From contig JADJVZ010000011.1 in assembly GCA_016716635.1 (NCBI GenBank), forward strand, positions 434,001 to 498,000: a stretch of DNA of 64,000 nt, written 5' to 3'. Both the position numbers and the translations under genes were made by a program. Under the pieces are notes generated by a model. That model ran no database searches. It saw only the letters and a program-made list of their open reading frames with translations, and was not told the DNA's origin. The stretch is from Micropruina sp. GTDB taxonomy: Bacteria > Actinomycetota > Actinomycetes > Propionibacteriales > Propionibacteriaceae. Below, one piece after another: positions 7,109 to 16,770 of this stretch (within the stretch, counting starts at the first letter, position 1; each line of letters opens with the position of its first letter).

Positions 7109-8386
7109 TCAACTCATGAGAACTGGTTCGGCGTGGGTCGGTCGGCCGCGCTTGATGGCCAAACACATCCAGGCCGCGAGGGCGCAGAGGCCGGCAGCGA
7201 CATAGAACGCCAGCGTGTAGCTGCCCAGGTTGTCACGGACGGCACCCGCGGCTGACGCCGCGATGGCGGCCCCGATCTGGTGACTCGCGAACACCCACCC
7301 GAACACGATGGGGCCCTGCGCCGACCCAAAGGCCGTTCGGCACAGCGCGATGGTGGGCGGGACGGTCGCCACCCAGTCCAGGCCGTAGAACAGCACGAAC
7401 ACCACCATGCTCGGTTGGACGTTGTCGGTGAACAACGACGGCAACAAGGCCAGGGAGAGGCCCCGTCCGGCGTAGTAGAACCCGAGCAGCCAGCGCGGAT
7501 CCACGCGATCGGTGAGCCAGCCCGACGCGATGGTGCCCGCGACATCGAAGATGCCTACCAGGGCCAACAAGCCGGCGGCGGTGGTGCTGGGCATCCCGTG
7601 ATCGTGGGCGGCGGGAATGAAATGGGTGCCAACGAGCCCGTTGGTGCTCATGCCACAGATGGCGAAGCTGCCCGCCAGCAGCCAAAACACGGGGGTCTTG
7701 GCGGCGTCCCGAAGCGTCGTCAGCGCCGTCCGGACAGGCGCCGGGGTCAGCGGCGGGAACGTAGGCACCGCGTCTGTGGGCGCCCCATAGGGGGTGGTAC
7801 CGATCGAGGCGGGGGAGTCGCGCAGGAAGATCGCCACGATCGGGACGACCAGGAGGCATGCGGCGCCCGTCACGAGGGTGGCTGCGCGCCAGCCATGCTC
7901 GGTCTCCAACCACGCCATGGCGGGCAGGAACACCAGTTGCCCGGTGGCCGCCGCCGCGGTGAGAACACCGGTCACCACACCACGCTTCGCCTCAAACCAG
8001 CGCCCCGTGACCACCGCGATGAACGACATCGAGAGCGCGCCCGTCCCGGCCCCAATGAGCAGCCCCCAGCAGACCAATAACTGCCAGGGCTCGGTCATCC
8101 AGATCGGCAAGGTGGCCCCGAGCGCGATGAGCAGCAGGGCGACCAACGCCACCCGGCGTACTCCGAAGCGTTGCATCAGTGCCGCCGAGAAGGGCGCCGC
8201 GAGCCCGTAGAGCAGCAGGTTGATCGAGACCGCGGATCCCATCAGCGCCATCGGCCAGCCGAACTCGTGGTTCAGTGGCGTCATCAGCACCCCGGGGGCT
8301 GCGCGGAAGCCCGCCGCGCCGATGGAGGTCAGGAAGGTCGCGGCCGCGACGCCCCAGGCTGGGTGCAGGCGTCCGGACGTGCTCAC
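7109..8386 (-). CDS. MFS transporter, monocarboxylate/oxalate-type
   Basis: A 425-residue integral membrane protein with about 12 predicted spans in two six-helix halves. The loop sequence after helix 2 (QRFGVRRV) and GRWFEAKRGVVTGV fit the major facilitator superfamily, close to the oxalate/formate and monocarboxylate-porter-like branch. The central loop (about 205-235) is long and Pro-rich. Start is the GTG at 8386, which overlaps the stop of the HAD gene by 4 nt (GTGA), so the two are translationally coupled. The substrate is unknown. The pair sits between tsf and pyrH, which are adjacent in many actinobacteria. Confidence 0.85.
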   Translation of the reverse strand: MSTSGRLHPAWGVAAATFLTSIGAAGFRAAPGVLMTPLNHEFGWPMALMGSAVSINLLLYGLAAPFSAALMQRFGVRRVALVALLLIALGATLPIWMTEPWQLLVCWGLLIGAGTGALSMSFIAVVTGRWFEAKRGVVTGVLTAAAATGQLVFLPAMAWLETEHGWRAATLVTGAACLLVVPIVAIFLRDSPASIGTTPYGAPTDAVPTFPPLTPAPVRTALTTLRDAAKTPVFWLLAGSFAICGMSTNGLVGTHFIPAAHDHGMPSTTAAGLLALVGIFDVAGTIASGWLTDRVDPRWLLGFYYAGRGLSLALLPSLFTDNVQPSMVVFVLFYGLDWVATVPPTIALCRTAFGSAQGPIVFGWVFASHQIGAAIAASAAGAVRDNLGSYTLAFYVAAGLCALAAWMCLAIKRGRPTHAEPVLMS

Positions 8387-9201
8387 AGGTCTAGCAGGTT
8401 CTCAAGATAGGTCAGCACGCCGGAGTCAGCGTTGGAGTGGGTTTTGTCGTCGGCCACCTCATGGACCGCGTCCATGGCGTTCGCCATGGCCACCCCAAGG
8501 CCCACGGTCTGCAGCATCTCGATGTCGTTTTGGCCGTCGCCGAAGGCCACCATGTCGGCGGTGGCGATCCCGAGTTGCGCGCCCAGCCACGCCAAGGCTT
8601 CGCCCTTGTTGACGTCCACGCGATTGATGTCCAGGAAGTCGTTGCCGGGGGAGACCACCGCCACGTCCGCCGGGGCCTCGGCGATCAGCCGGGCGAGCCC
8701 GTCCGCGAGGTCACCGGTAGGACTGACTGCCGTGAACTTCAGCACCCCATCGGTGACCGCCCGCAGATCGTCCACGAGCTCGAACCGGGTGTAGTGGTGC
8801 TGCAGCTTGGGCAGTACGCGCGGATCGACGGTCGCGGACGCGTAGGCGCTGTGGTGCCCGCAGAGGACGGGATCGATCGTCAGGCCATCGTCGAAGATAT
8901 CCAGCAAGGTCGATACCGTGGCGTCCGCGAGCATGCTGACCCGCAGTTCGCCGTCCGGACCCACGATGAAAGCGCCGTTTTCCGCCAGGTAGTAGTTGTC
9001 TGGGTGGTCGGGGAAGAAGCCGGCCAACTGCCAATACTGGTTACCGCTCGCCACCACGAACGTGATGCCCCGGTCGCGCATCGTCTGGCGGATTCGTGCG
9101 AACCGCGCGCCGTCGTAGGACTTTTCGGGACTGAGGAAGGTGCCGTCCATGTCGACCGCCACCAGACGGATTGTGCGGGCGGGCGGCGGTGTCTCGGACA
9201 T
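8383..9201 (-). CDS. Cof-type HAD hydrolase
   Basis: A 272-residue HAD-superfamily phosphatase of the Cof/YbiV (IIB cap) type. Motif I is VAVDMDGTFLS with the nucleophile and acid Asp, motif II is VVASGN, and motif IV is AFGDGQNDIEML, which holds the Mg2+-binding Asp pair. Such enzymes dephosphorylate sugar phosphates, flavin precursors or pyridoxal phosphate in the cytoplasm. The ATG at 9201 (MSETPPP) was chosen over a longer frame that lacks family similarity. It is the first gene of a two-gene operon with the MFS transporter, divergent from pyrH. The substrate is not predictable. Confidence 0.85.
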   Translation of the reverse strand: MSETPPPARTIRLVAVDMDGTFLSPEKSYDGARFARIRQTMRDRGITFVVASGNQYWQLAGFFPDHPDNYYLAENGAFIVGPDGELRVSMLADATVSTLLDIFDDGLTIDPVLCGHHSAYASATVDPRVLPKLQHHYTRFELVDDLRAVTDGVLKFTAVSPTGDLADGLARLIAEAPADVAVVSPGNDFLDINRVDVNKGEALAWLGAQLGIATADMVAFGDGQNDIEMLQTVGLGVAMANAMDAVHEVADDKTHSNADSGVLTYLENLLDL

Positions 9202-9353
9202 GCCACCATTATCGACCGCGATCAGCGGACACTTTGGTCGCGAAGGGCAAGGGTCCAACTACCGGACGCCCTCCAGGCGCCTCGGGGCCCAGACCTCAGG
9301 GCCGGTCACCCACTACAGTGGTGCCGAACGTTGATCGGCGCAAAGGAACCCCC

Positions 9354-10067
9354 ATGGCGAGCCCCTATACCCGCGTGATGTTGAAGCTTTCGGGCGAAGC
9401 CTTCGGGGGTGGGCAAATCGGCGTTGATCCCGATGTGGTGCTTTCCATTGCCAAACAGATCAAGACCGTCGTCGAATCCGGCGTCCAGGTAGCGATCGTG
9501 ACAGGCGGCGGCAACTTCTTCCGCGGCGCCGAACTGCAGCAGCGCGGCATGGACCGTGACCGCGCCGACTACATGGGCATGCTGGGCACGGTGTTGAACT
9601 GCCTCGCGCTGCAGGATTTCTGCGAGAAGCAGGGTGTGCAGACGCGCGTCCAAACCGCCATCACCATGGGTCAGGTCGCCGAGCCCTACATCCCGCGCCG
9701 CGCCGAGCGTCACCTCGAAAAGGGTCGCGTGGTCATCTTTGGCGCCGGGTCGGGCATGCCGTACTTCTCCACCGACACCGTTGCCGCCCAGCGGGCGTTG
9801 GAAATCAAGGCGCAGGTGCTGTTGATGGCCAAGCAGGGCACCGATGGGGTCTACGACTCCGACCCGGCAAAGAACCCGAACGCCAAGCGTTTCGACGAAC
9901 TCACCTACGACGAGTTCCTCTCGCGCGACCTCAAGGTGGCCGATGCGACGGCCGTCAGTTTGGCCCGCGACAACAAGCTTCCGATGATCTTCTTCGACCT
10001 CGGCGGGGCGGGAAATATCGCCCGGGTCGTCGCGGGTGAGAAGATCGGTACCACCGTTCACGCCTAG
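9354..10067 (+). CDS. pyrH: Uridylate kinase
   Basis: A 237-residue UMP kinase of the amino-acid-kinase fold, making UDP for pyrimidine nucleotide synthesis. It shows LKLSGEAFGG, the glycine-rich VTGGGNFFRG loop, MGMLGTVLN and ATAVSLARDNKLP. The ATG at 9354 follows AAAGGA with a 6-nt gap. The gene is followed 43 nt later by frr, as is usual. Bacterial PyrH is hexameric and regulated by GTP and UTP. Confidence 0.96.
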   Translation: MASPYTRVMLKLSGEAFGGGQIGVDPDVVLSIAKQIKTVVESGVQVAIVTGGGNFFRGAELQQRGMDRDRADYMGMLGTVLNCLALQDFCEKQGVQTRVQTAITMGQVAEPYIPRRAERHLEKGRVVIFGAGSGMPYFSTDTVAAQRALEIKAQVLLMAKQGTDGVYDSDPAKNPNAKRFDELTYDEFLSRDLKVADATAVSLARDNKLPMIFFDLGGAGNIARVVAGEKIGTTVHA

Positions 10068-10110
10068 GCGTGGCCAGCAGACCCGGTAATCCCAACAGAA
10101 AGGCCGAGCA

Positions 10111-10668
10111 GTGATCCCCGAGATCGTCGCCGACACCGAACACAAGATGAAGGGTGCGGTGGAACACCTCCGCGAGGAATTCGCGGGTATCCGCACCGGA
10201 CGCGCGCACCCGGCCATGTTCAGCAAGATCCTGGTGGACTACTACGGGGCACCGACGCCGCTGCAGTCGTTGGCCACCTTCCAGGTCCAGGAGGGCCGGA
10301 CGGTCATCATCACCCCCTTCGATCGCGGGGCGACGAAGGGCATCGAGAAGTCGATTCGCGACTCCGACCTGGGGGTCAACCCGAGCAACGACGGCGCGAC
10401 CATTCGACTGGTGCTGCCTCCCCTCTCCGAGGAGCGTCGCAAGGAGTACATCAAGGTCACCAAGCACAAGGCGGAAGAGGCCCGGATCGCGGTGCGCAAT
10501 ACGCGCCGCCACTCCAACGAGGCCGTCCACAAATTGCTGAAGGACAAAGAGATCGGCGAGGACGACTCGACCCGCGCCGAGAAGCAGCTCGACGGCATCA
10601 CTAAGAAGTACACCGACCAGGTCGACGAGATCTTGAAGGCCAAGGAAGTCGAGCTGCTCGAGGTCTAA
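10111..10668 (+). CDS. frr: Ribosome recycling factor
   Basis: A 185-residue RRF that, with EF-G, splits post-termination ribosomes. The signature FAGIRTGRAHPAMF and the DYYGAPTPLQ and EERRKEYIK stretches are present. Length matches the family. The start is a GTG with AGAAAGG upstream. Its TAA overlaps the cdsA start (TAATG), indicating translational coupling. Confidence 0.96.
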   Translation: MIPEIVADTEHKMKGAVEHLREEFAGIRTGRAHPAMFSKILVDYYGAPTPLQSLATFQVQEGRTVIITPFDRGATKGIEKSIRDSDLGVNPSNDGATIRLVLPPLSEERRKEYIKVTKHKAEEARIAVRNTRRHSNEAVHKLLKDKEIGEDDSTRAEKQLDGITKKYTDQVDEILKAKEVELLEV

Positions 10669-11543
10669 TGACCCAAGCTGATCAGTCGCCAACGGCGCCA
10701 GCCCGCACAAGCGGTCGGGATCTCCCGGCCGCCACTGTCGTGGGCCTGGCGCTGCTGGCGATTGTCATTGTGACCCTGGCCTATTTTCCGTGGGGGTTCG
10801 TGCTGCTTCTCTGCGTGCTGTTCTCCTTGGGTGCGGTCGAGGTGCACCAGGCCTTGGGCAAGATCGAGATGCACTCTTCGATCATCCCCATCGTCGTGGG
10901 AATCAACGCGTGCCTGGCGGCCTCCTACGCGGCCGCCCAGAACGTGGGGGGTCTGGGGATCCCATGGCACATGGTGCTGTTGGCCTGTCTCGGCTTCACG
11001 GTTCTCGCCAGCTTGGTATGGCGGATGTTCGGCGGCGCCGAGGGTTACGTCCGCGACTCGGCAGCGAGCCTGTTCATCGTCGGGTACATCGCACTCCTCG
11101 GATCGTTTCTGTCGCTGCTCTTGGCGGCGGACAACGGCCCGGCTCGGATCGTCACAGTCCTGCTGTGTATCGCGGGCAGCGACACCGGTGGCTACGCCAT
11201 CGGCGCCTGGCTTGGACGACATCAAATGGTGCCCACCATTTCGCCGAAGAAGACCTGGGAGGGGCTCGCGGGCTCCATCCTCCTCGCGTCGTCGACGGGC
11301 GCAGTCGCCTTCACCTACCTGATGCAGCGGCCCTGGTGGCTCGGGCTGATTTTCGGTCTACTCATGGTCGTGTCGGCCACGGCGGGCGACCTCATTGAGT
11401 CGCTGATCAAACGCGACGTCGGCATCAAAGACATGAGTTCCTTCCTGCCGGGTCACGGGGGTGTCATGGATCGCCTCGACTCGATCCTGGCGAGCGCTCC
11501 GGTGGCCTGGTTCGCCCTTTATCTGATGGTGCCCAGCGCGTGA
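10668..11543 (+). CDS. cdsA: Phosphatidate cytidylyltransferase
   Basis: A 291-residue membrane enzyme that makes CDP-diacylglycerol from phosphatidate and CTP, the branch point for membrane phospholipids. It has about eight spans. The family signature is at the C-terminal end: SPKKTWEGLAGS, then GDLIESLIKRD and the HGGVMDRLDS motif with metal-binding Asp residues. The ATG overlaps the frr stop, and the end overlaps rlmN by 4 nt. All of this is typical of the pyrH-frr-cdsA-rlmN actinobacterial operon. Confidence 0.94.
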   Translation: MTQADQSPTAPARTSGRDLPAATVVGLALLAIVIVTLAYFPWGFVLLLCVLFSLGAVEVHQALGKIEMHSSIIPIVVGINACLAASYAAAQNVGGLGIPWHMVLLACLGFTVLASLVWRMFGGAEGYVRDSAASLFIVGYIALLGSFLSLLLAADNGPARIVTVLLCIAGSDTGGYAIGAWLGRHQMVPTISPKKTWEGLAGSILLASSTGAVAFTYLMQRPWWLGLIFGLLMVVSATAGDLIESLIKRDVGIKDMSSFLPGHGGVMDRLDSILASAPVAWFALYLMVPSA

Positions 11544-12769
11544 CTGAAGCAAGAGACGGACGCAGCCGCGAAGAGCTAGCTCTGGAATCGGAGCTCGACC
11601 AGCACGTGCGCGTCGGGCGTCGGGTTCCGCTCGTGATGCGTGGTGGCCCGCGCCGAAGCATGCCGCCGCGGCACTGGCTGGACCTGGACAAGCCCGGACG
11701 CATGGCGGCGGTCGCCGAGCTCGGCCTGCCCACGTTCCGCGCCGACCAGATCTCGCGCCAGTACCTCGGACGGCTTGAGCTCGACCCGCTGGCCTGGGCG
11801 GATCTGCCCCTGGCTGCGCGCGCGCAGGTCGCGGAGGCGTTGTTCCCGGCGTTACTGACCCCCGTCCGCGAACAGTCTTGCGATGGCGGCACGACGATCA
11901 AGACCTTGTGGCGCCTGCATGATGGGTCGCTCATCGAGAGTGTCTTGATGCGGTACGGCGTGCCCGGCGTCCGAGCGAGCGGCTCTGGGCGTCCGCGCGC
12001 CACCCTGTGCATCTCGTCGCAAGCGGGCTGCGGCATGGCGTGCCCCTTCTGCGCCACTGGCCAGGGCGGGCCGCAACGCAACCTCTCGACCGCCGAAATC
12101 GTCGAACAGGTCGTGGTCGCTGCCGCCCGACTGAACCGCGGTGAGGTCCCGGGTGGGCCGGGACGTCTCAGCAACGTCGTGTTCATGGGCATGGGGGAGC
12201 CCATGGTCAACTACGACAACGTGATGCGCGCCGTGCGGACGCTCGTCACGCCCGAACCGGATGGCTTAGGCCTCAGCGCCCGCGGGTTGACCGTCTCGAC
12301 CGTCGGGCTCGCACCGCGGATGCGCAAACTCGCCGAAGAGGGGCTCCCGCTCACCCTCGCGCTCAGTTTGCACGCTCCGGATGACGAACTGCGCGATGAG
12401 CTGTGCCCGATCAACACCCGCTACAACGTGGCCGAAACGCTCGATGCGGCGCGGGCGTACTTCGACGCGACCGGGCGTCGAGTTTCGATCGAGTACGCCC
12501 TGATCCGCGACATCAACGATCAGGTCTCCCGCGCCGACCTCCTCGCCAAGGAACTGAACAAGCGCGGTCGCGGCTGGGTCCACGTGAACCTGATTCCACT
12601 GAACCCGACGCCGGGATCGAAGTGGACGGCCTCGCGCCGCGCTGATTCTGACGCCTTCGTCGACCGACTCGATGCGCGCGGCGTGCCCGTCACCGTTCGT
12701 GACACGCGCGGACGCGAGATCGACGGCGCCTGCGGGCAGTTGGCCGCCACGGAGATCACGTCGGCGTGA
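11540..12769 (+). CDS. rlmN: Dual-specificity rRNA/tRNA adenine-C2 methyltransferase
   Basis: A 409-residue radical SAM enzyme that methylates C2 of A2503 in 23S rRNA and A37 in some tRNAs. The 4Fe-4S cluster motif CxxxCxxC appears as CGMACPFC. The first of the two catalytic Cys lies in the C-terminal REIDGACGQLA, and MGMGEPMVNYDN is also conserved. About 40 residues at the N-terminus are a charged extension beyond the usual core. The GTG overlaps the cdsA stop by 4 nt. In many actinobacteria dxr follows, but here a TauE-family gene follows with a 4-nt overlap. Confidence 0.95.
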   Translation: MTEARDGRSREELALESELDQHVRVGRRVPLVMRGGPRRSMPPRHWLDLDKPGRMAAVAELGLPTFRADQISRQYLGRLELDPLAWADLPLAARAQVAEALFPALLTPVREQSCDGGTTIKTLWRLHDGSLIESVLMRYGVPGVRASGSGRPRATLCISSQAGCGMACPFCATGQGGPQRNLSTAEIVEQVVVAAARLNRGEVPGGPGRLSNVVFMGMGEPMVNYDNVMRAVRTLVTPEPDGLGLSARGLTVSTVGLAPRMRKLAEEGLPLTLALSLHAPDDELRDELCPINTRYNVAETLDAARAYFDATGRRVSIEYALIRDINDQVSRADLLAKELNKRGRGWVHVNLIPLNPTPGSKWTASRRADSDAFVDRLDARGVPVTVRDTRGREIDGACGQLAATEITSA

Positions 12770-13545
12770 CCGACATCCAGCCCTGGCTGTTGCTGGCTCT
12801 GATCGGGGCCGGCTTTCTTGCGGGCTGGGTCGATGCCGTGGGTGGCGGCGGCGGCCTCATTCAACTGCCCGCGCTGCTGCTGGCCTTTCCGCAGGCGGCC
12901 CCCGTCCAACTCCTGGCTACCAACAAGCTCGCGAGCGCGTGCGGGACGTCCGTCTCGGCGGTGACGTACTACCGGCGCGTGCGTCCGGACCTTCGCACGG
13001 CCTTGCCCTTGGCAGCGACCGCCTTCTTAGGATCCGCGTTCGGGGCCACGTTGGCGAGCCAGATCCCGAAATCCTGGTTCAACCCGATCATCTTGGTCGC
13101 CCTCATCCTGGTGGGCGGCTACACGTTGGCCGTGCCCGACCTGGGCAAGGTCACGGCGTTGCGCTTCGGGGGCGGCAAGCACCTGGCCGCCGCCCTCGTG
13201 GTAGGAGCCGCGATCGGCTGCTACGACGGACTGCTCGGTCCCGGCACCGGGTCGTTCTTGCTGTTCGCGCTGGTCGGGCTGATGGGTTACGACTTCCTGC
13301 AAGCCTCCGCCAAGGCGAAGATCGCCAACCTGGCCACCAACCTGGGCGCCCTCGCTGTCTTCATTCCCCGGGACGCCGTTTCGTGGGGGGTCGGACTCGC
13401 GATGGGCGGGGCGAATCTCGTGGGCGGCTGGACGGGGGCGCGCGTCGCGGTCGCCCGCGGTCGTGGGTTCATTCGCGGAGTCTTCGTGGTGGTGGTCACC
13501 GGTTTCATCATCCGCATCGGAGGTCAGCTCCTCGGCTGGTGGTGA
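12766..13545 (+). CDS. TauE/SafE-family membrane permease
   Basis: A 259-residue membrane protein with about eight spans in two related halves, each opening with a glycine-rich helix (AGWVDAVGGGGGLI and GCYDGLLGPGTGSF). These are the hallmarks of the TauE/SafE (DUF81) family of anion exporters for sulfite, sulfoacetate and related organosulfur compounds. The TNKLAS motif is also characteristic. It overlaps rlmN by 4 nt and probably shares its transcript. The direction and substrate of transport are not known. Confidence 0.88.
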   Translation: MTDIQPWLLLALIGAGFLAGWVDAVGGGGGLIQLPALLLAFPQAAPVQLLATNKLASACGTSVSAVTYYRRVRPDLRTALPLAATAFLGSAFGATLASQIPKSWFNPIILVALILVGGYTLAVPDLGKVTALRFGGGKHLAAALVVGAAIGCYDGLLGPGTGSFLLFALVGLMGYDFLQASAKAKIANLATNLGALAVFIPRDAVSWGVGLAMGGANLVGGWTGARVAVARGRGFIRGVFVVVVTGFIIRIGGQLLGWW

Positions 13546-13761
13546 GTAGGGGCTCCCGGACGATCCCTCGATCGATGCTGGGCTGGTCAAGCTGGTCAGC
13601 GTGGGCGATCCCAACCATTCCCTTGGCCTGGTGACGCGCGCGCGACAAGCCGACCCTGAGCTCGAGCCTTGGGGACCAATACGATCATGAGACGTTCGCG
13701 ATCCGGTCGTCGGCCACGCAGTTCTCGGCCAGGCGCCCCGGTCAGACAAGGAGAACCCTCG

Positions 13762-16662
13762 ATGGTGTCAATCGTCGATGACCCCTTCCTCCCGTATGCC
13801 GGGCGGGTGGTTGCGCCACGCTCCCACCTCCAGACGGACGCCGTGGCGTTCGACCTGAGCGGCGAATGGGACTTCCAGCTCACGGCGGGAGGGAGCGTCC
13901 GTACCGGGACCATGCCCGTCCCGGCCCACTGGGTGCTGGAAGGCGACGGCGTGTGGGGGAGTCCGGCTTACACAAACGTGCAGTACCCCTTCCCGGTCGA
14001 TCCGCCGTATGTGCCGGAAGATGGTCCGGTGGGGCGGTATCGGCGCTCGTTCACCCTGCCGGAAAGCTGGCCGGCGGATGGCGGTGACCGACTGCGCCTG
14101 TTGGGGGTGGAATCCGAGGCCACGGTCGTGCTGAACGGTGAGCCCGTGGGCATGACGCGCGGGTCGCGCCTCACTCGCGAGTTCGACGTCACGGGGCTGC
14201 TGAGCTCTGGGGCGAACGACCTCGAGATCACGGTGCGGCAATGGTCGTCCGGTAGTTACCTTGAGGATCAGGATCAGTGGTGGCTGCCCGGCATCTTCCG
14301 CGACGTCGAGATTCTGCATCGCCCGGTAGGGGGCCTCGACGACGTCTGGCTGCGGGCCGACTTTGATCCGGAGACGGGGCGCGGTGCGCTTGATCCGGAG
14401 ATTCGGGCCGATGCGGCCGCGTGGCCGGTCACGCTTCGCATCGCTGAGCTTGGCGTCGAGGTGCGCTGGACGTCCGCCGATGACGTGCGTCCGCTCGACG
14501 TGGGGGCGGTCGCGCCCTGGAGCGCCGAGGATCCTCGGCTGTATGCGGCTCAGGTGACGTCCCGAGGCGAGGTCGTCGAGCTGCAGGTCGGGTTCCGGCG
14601 CTCGCAGATTGTCGCCGGCGTCTGGCAGGTCAACGGTCACCCCGTGAAGCTGTGGGGGGTTAACCGCCACGAGGTGCATCACCGGGTCGGGCGCGTCTTC
14701 GATGAGGCCTGGACGCGCGCCGATCTGGCTCTCATGAAGGCATTCAACGTCAACACCATCCGGACGTCCCACTACCCGCCTCACCCCCGAGTGCTCGATA
14801 TCGCCGACGAACTGGGCTTCTACGTCATGCTCGAGAACGATTACGAAACGCACGGTTTCGTATTCGATGGTTGGGCGGGAAATCCCTCCGATGATCCGCG
14901 GTGGGCCGATGCCCTCATGGATCGCCAGGTGCGGACCGTCGAGCGCGACAAGAACCACGCCTGCGTCATCGCGTGGAGCCTCGGCAACGAGGCCGCGACC
15001 GGGGTGAATCTGGCGGCGAACTCGGCCTGGGTGCACAGGCGCGATCCGTCGCGGCCCGTCCACTACGAGGGGGACCACGAGGCGGACTACACCGACGTGT
15101 ACTCCCGCATGTATCCCACGACGGACGAGGTCGATCTCGTCCTCAACCAATCCTCCGGCCCTGTCGCGGCCGCCACGCACGACGCGAACCGGGTGAGCGC
15201 GGCCCAGGCGGCGCACCTCCGCACCCAGCCCTACTTCTTATGTGAGTACGTCCACGCCATGGGCACGGGGCCCGGTGGGATCAGCGGCTACGTGGACGCC
15301 ATGACCCACCCTCGGCACTCCGGTGGTTGTGTCTGGGAATGGCGCGACCATGCGCTGGACCGCGTTCTGCCCGACGGTCGGACGGCCCTGGGCTACGGCG
15401 GTGACTTCGGCGAAGCGGTCCACGACGGCAATTTCGTGTGCGACGGCCTGGTGGACGCCCACTCTCTCCCGTCGGCGGGCCTCGTGGCCTGGGCCAACGC
15501 GGTGGCGCCCGTGATCGCGGTGCCGGACGGCAGCGGCTCGATAACGGTCACCTCGCGGCTGACCCAGCGGCCCATCGCGGGGCTGGCGGTGGCCTGGGAG
15601 GCCGTGTCGCCCACGGAGGCGGTGTGCGGCGAGTTCGCCGTGCCCACCTTGTCGCCGGGGGAGACCGTGGTGTTGGCGGTACCCGAACTTCACGCCGCGC
15701 TGGCTCAAGCTGCGGCGGTCACAGCCGCGGTGCTCGATCCCCACGTTCCCGGCCTGGCGCCGCGCGCACCCCGCGAGGTGGAGCCGGCTTCCGGAGGGCT
15801 GCTGCTCCCGCGGGTGGGCGAGACGGTTCCCGACGGGCGCCGCGTGATGAGCGTCCGCCAGTGGGTGGGTGCCGCGGCGGTCCCCGCCCCGGCGCCCGGT
15901 GGCTCGGCAGCCCTCGCAGAGGCATTCCTTCGGTCCCTGCGGCCGACCCTCTTCCGGGCCCCGACCGACAACGACCGAGGGGGTCACCCCTCGGACGCGG
16001 ACCTCTGGGCGGACGCCCGACTCCACCTGCTGGAACACCGCCTGGCGCTGTCAGAGCCTGGTCGGCAGGTGATTGTCAGCGGCGTGCCCAGTCGTCAGCG
16101 TCGCCTCACCACCGAACTCATCTGGGACGACCAAGACGCGCCGCGCGTGACGGCGACCTTCAGCTTCGACGGAGACTGGCCCGAGGCGTTGCCCCGGATC
16201 GGACTCGCCGCGGCCCTGCCTGCGGATCCTTGGGGTTCGGCGCACGTGACCTGGTGGGGTCTTGGCCCGTCCGAGAACTATTCGGACATGGAGGAGGGGG
16301 CCCGGCTGGGTACTTTCCAAGGCTCGATCGACGATCTCTGGGGGCCCAACATCCGCCCGCAGGAGGGTGGCCATCGAGGTGAGGTCGGCAGCGTCGCCCT
16401 TGAGGTGGCGGCGCGTCGGCTGACGATCACGTTCGTCCCGACTGCCACGGCGACTCCCGGTTTCAGCGTCTGCCGTTGGTCGCCGCTGCAGTTGGACCAG
16501 GCCACACACCCTGAGGAGCTACCGAGTTCAGACAGCGTGTGGCTCACCGTGGACGCTCGCATGGCCGGCATCGGCACGGCCTCCTGCGGACCGGCCACGG
16601 CCCCGCAATATCGGGTGGCCCCGGACACAGTCACGATGGAGTTCGTCCTCGGAATCGTCTGA
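13762..16662 (+). CDS. lacZ: GH2 beta-galactosidase (LacZ type)
   Basis: A 966-residue glycoside hydrolase of family 2, nearly the length of E. coli LacZ. The order is jelly-roll sugar-binding domain, two Ig-like domains around the TIM barrel, and the C-terminal Bgal-small-N beta-sandwich with GLGPSENYSDMEEGARLG. The acid/base Glu is in LENDYETHGF and the nucleophile Glu in FLCEYVHAMG. There is no signal peptide, so it acts in the cytoplasm. The ATG at 13762 follows AAGGAG, and the reading frame upstream lacks similarity. No lactose permease or LacI gene lies nearby, so uptake must be encoded elsewhere. Other beta-galactosides may be substrates. Confidence 0.92.
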   Translation: MVSIVDDPFLPYAGRVVAPRSHLQTDAVAFDLSGEWDFQLTAGGSVRTGTMPVPAHWVLEGDGVWGSPAYTNVQYPFPVDPPYVPEDGPVGRYRRSFTLPESWPADGGDRLRLLGVESEATVVLNGEPVGMTRGSRLTREFDVTGLLSSGANDLEITVRQWSSGSYLEDQDQWWLPGIFRDVEILHRPVGGLDDVWLRADFDPETGRGALDPEIRADAAAWPVTLRIAELGVEVRWTSADDVRPLDVGAVAPWSAEDPRLYAAQVTSRGEVVELQVGFRRSQIVAGVWQVNGHPVKLWGVNRHEVHHRVGRVFDEAWTRADLALMKAFNVNTIRTSHYPPHPRVLDIADELGFYVMLENDYETHGFVFDGWAGNPSDDPRWADALMDRQVRTVERDKNHACVIAWSLGNEAATGVNLAANSAWVHRRDPSRPVHYEGDHEADYTDVYSRMYPTTDEVDLVLNQSSGPVAAATHDANRVSAAQAAHLRTQPYFLCEYVHAMGTGPGGISGYVDAMTHPRHSGGCVWEWRDHALDRVLPDGRTALGYGGDFGEAVHDGNFVCDGLVDAHSLPSAGLVAWANAVAPVIAVPDGSGSITVTSRLTQRPIAGLAVAWEAVSPTEAVCGEFAVPTLSPGETVVLAVPELHAALAQAAAVTAAVLDPHVPGLAPRAPREVEPASGGLLLPRVGETVPDGRRVMSVRQWVGAAAVPAPAPGGSAALAEAFLRSLRPTLFRAPTDNDRGGHPSDADLWADARLHLLEHRLALSEPGRQVIVSGVPSRQRRLTTELIWDDQDAPRVTATFSFDGDWPEALPRIGLAAALPADPWGSAHVTWWGLGPSENYSDMEEGARLGTFQGSIDDLWGPNIRPQEGGHRGEVGSVALEVAARRLTITFVPTATATPGFSVCRWSPLQLDQATHPEELPSSDSVWLTVDARMAGIGTASCGPATAPQYRVAPDTVTMEFVLGIV

Positions 16663-16680
16663 TGTCGGGAGCCTCCCAAG

Positions 16681-16704
16681 TAGGGCGGCCCAGGGGTCGC
16701 CCTA
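16681..16704 (+). terminator. Possible terminator hairpin after the beta-galactosidase gene
   Basis: TAGGGCG (16681-16687) pairs with CGCCCTA (16698-16704) across a 10-nt loop, 18 nt after the stop codon. No T-tract follows, so factor-independent termination is uncertain. Confidence 0.4.
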
Positions 16705-16770
16705 CCAGTGGGAGTGAAAGCTGCCTGCCCAACACCTCCCCCCACAGCCCCTGCCCCGCCGCCAACCCGA

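Noticed and set aside
13546..13761. LacI-type operator before the beta-galactosidase gene
   Set aside because: No convincing palindrome of the LacI kind was found and no regulator gene is adjacent.
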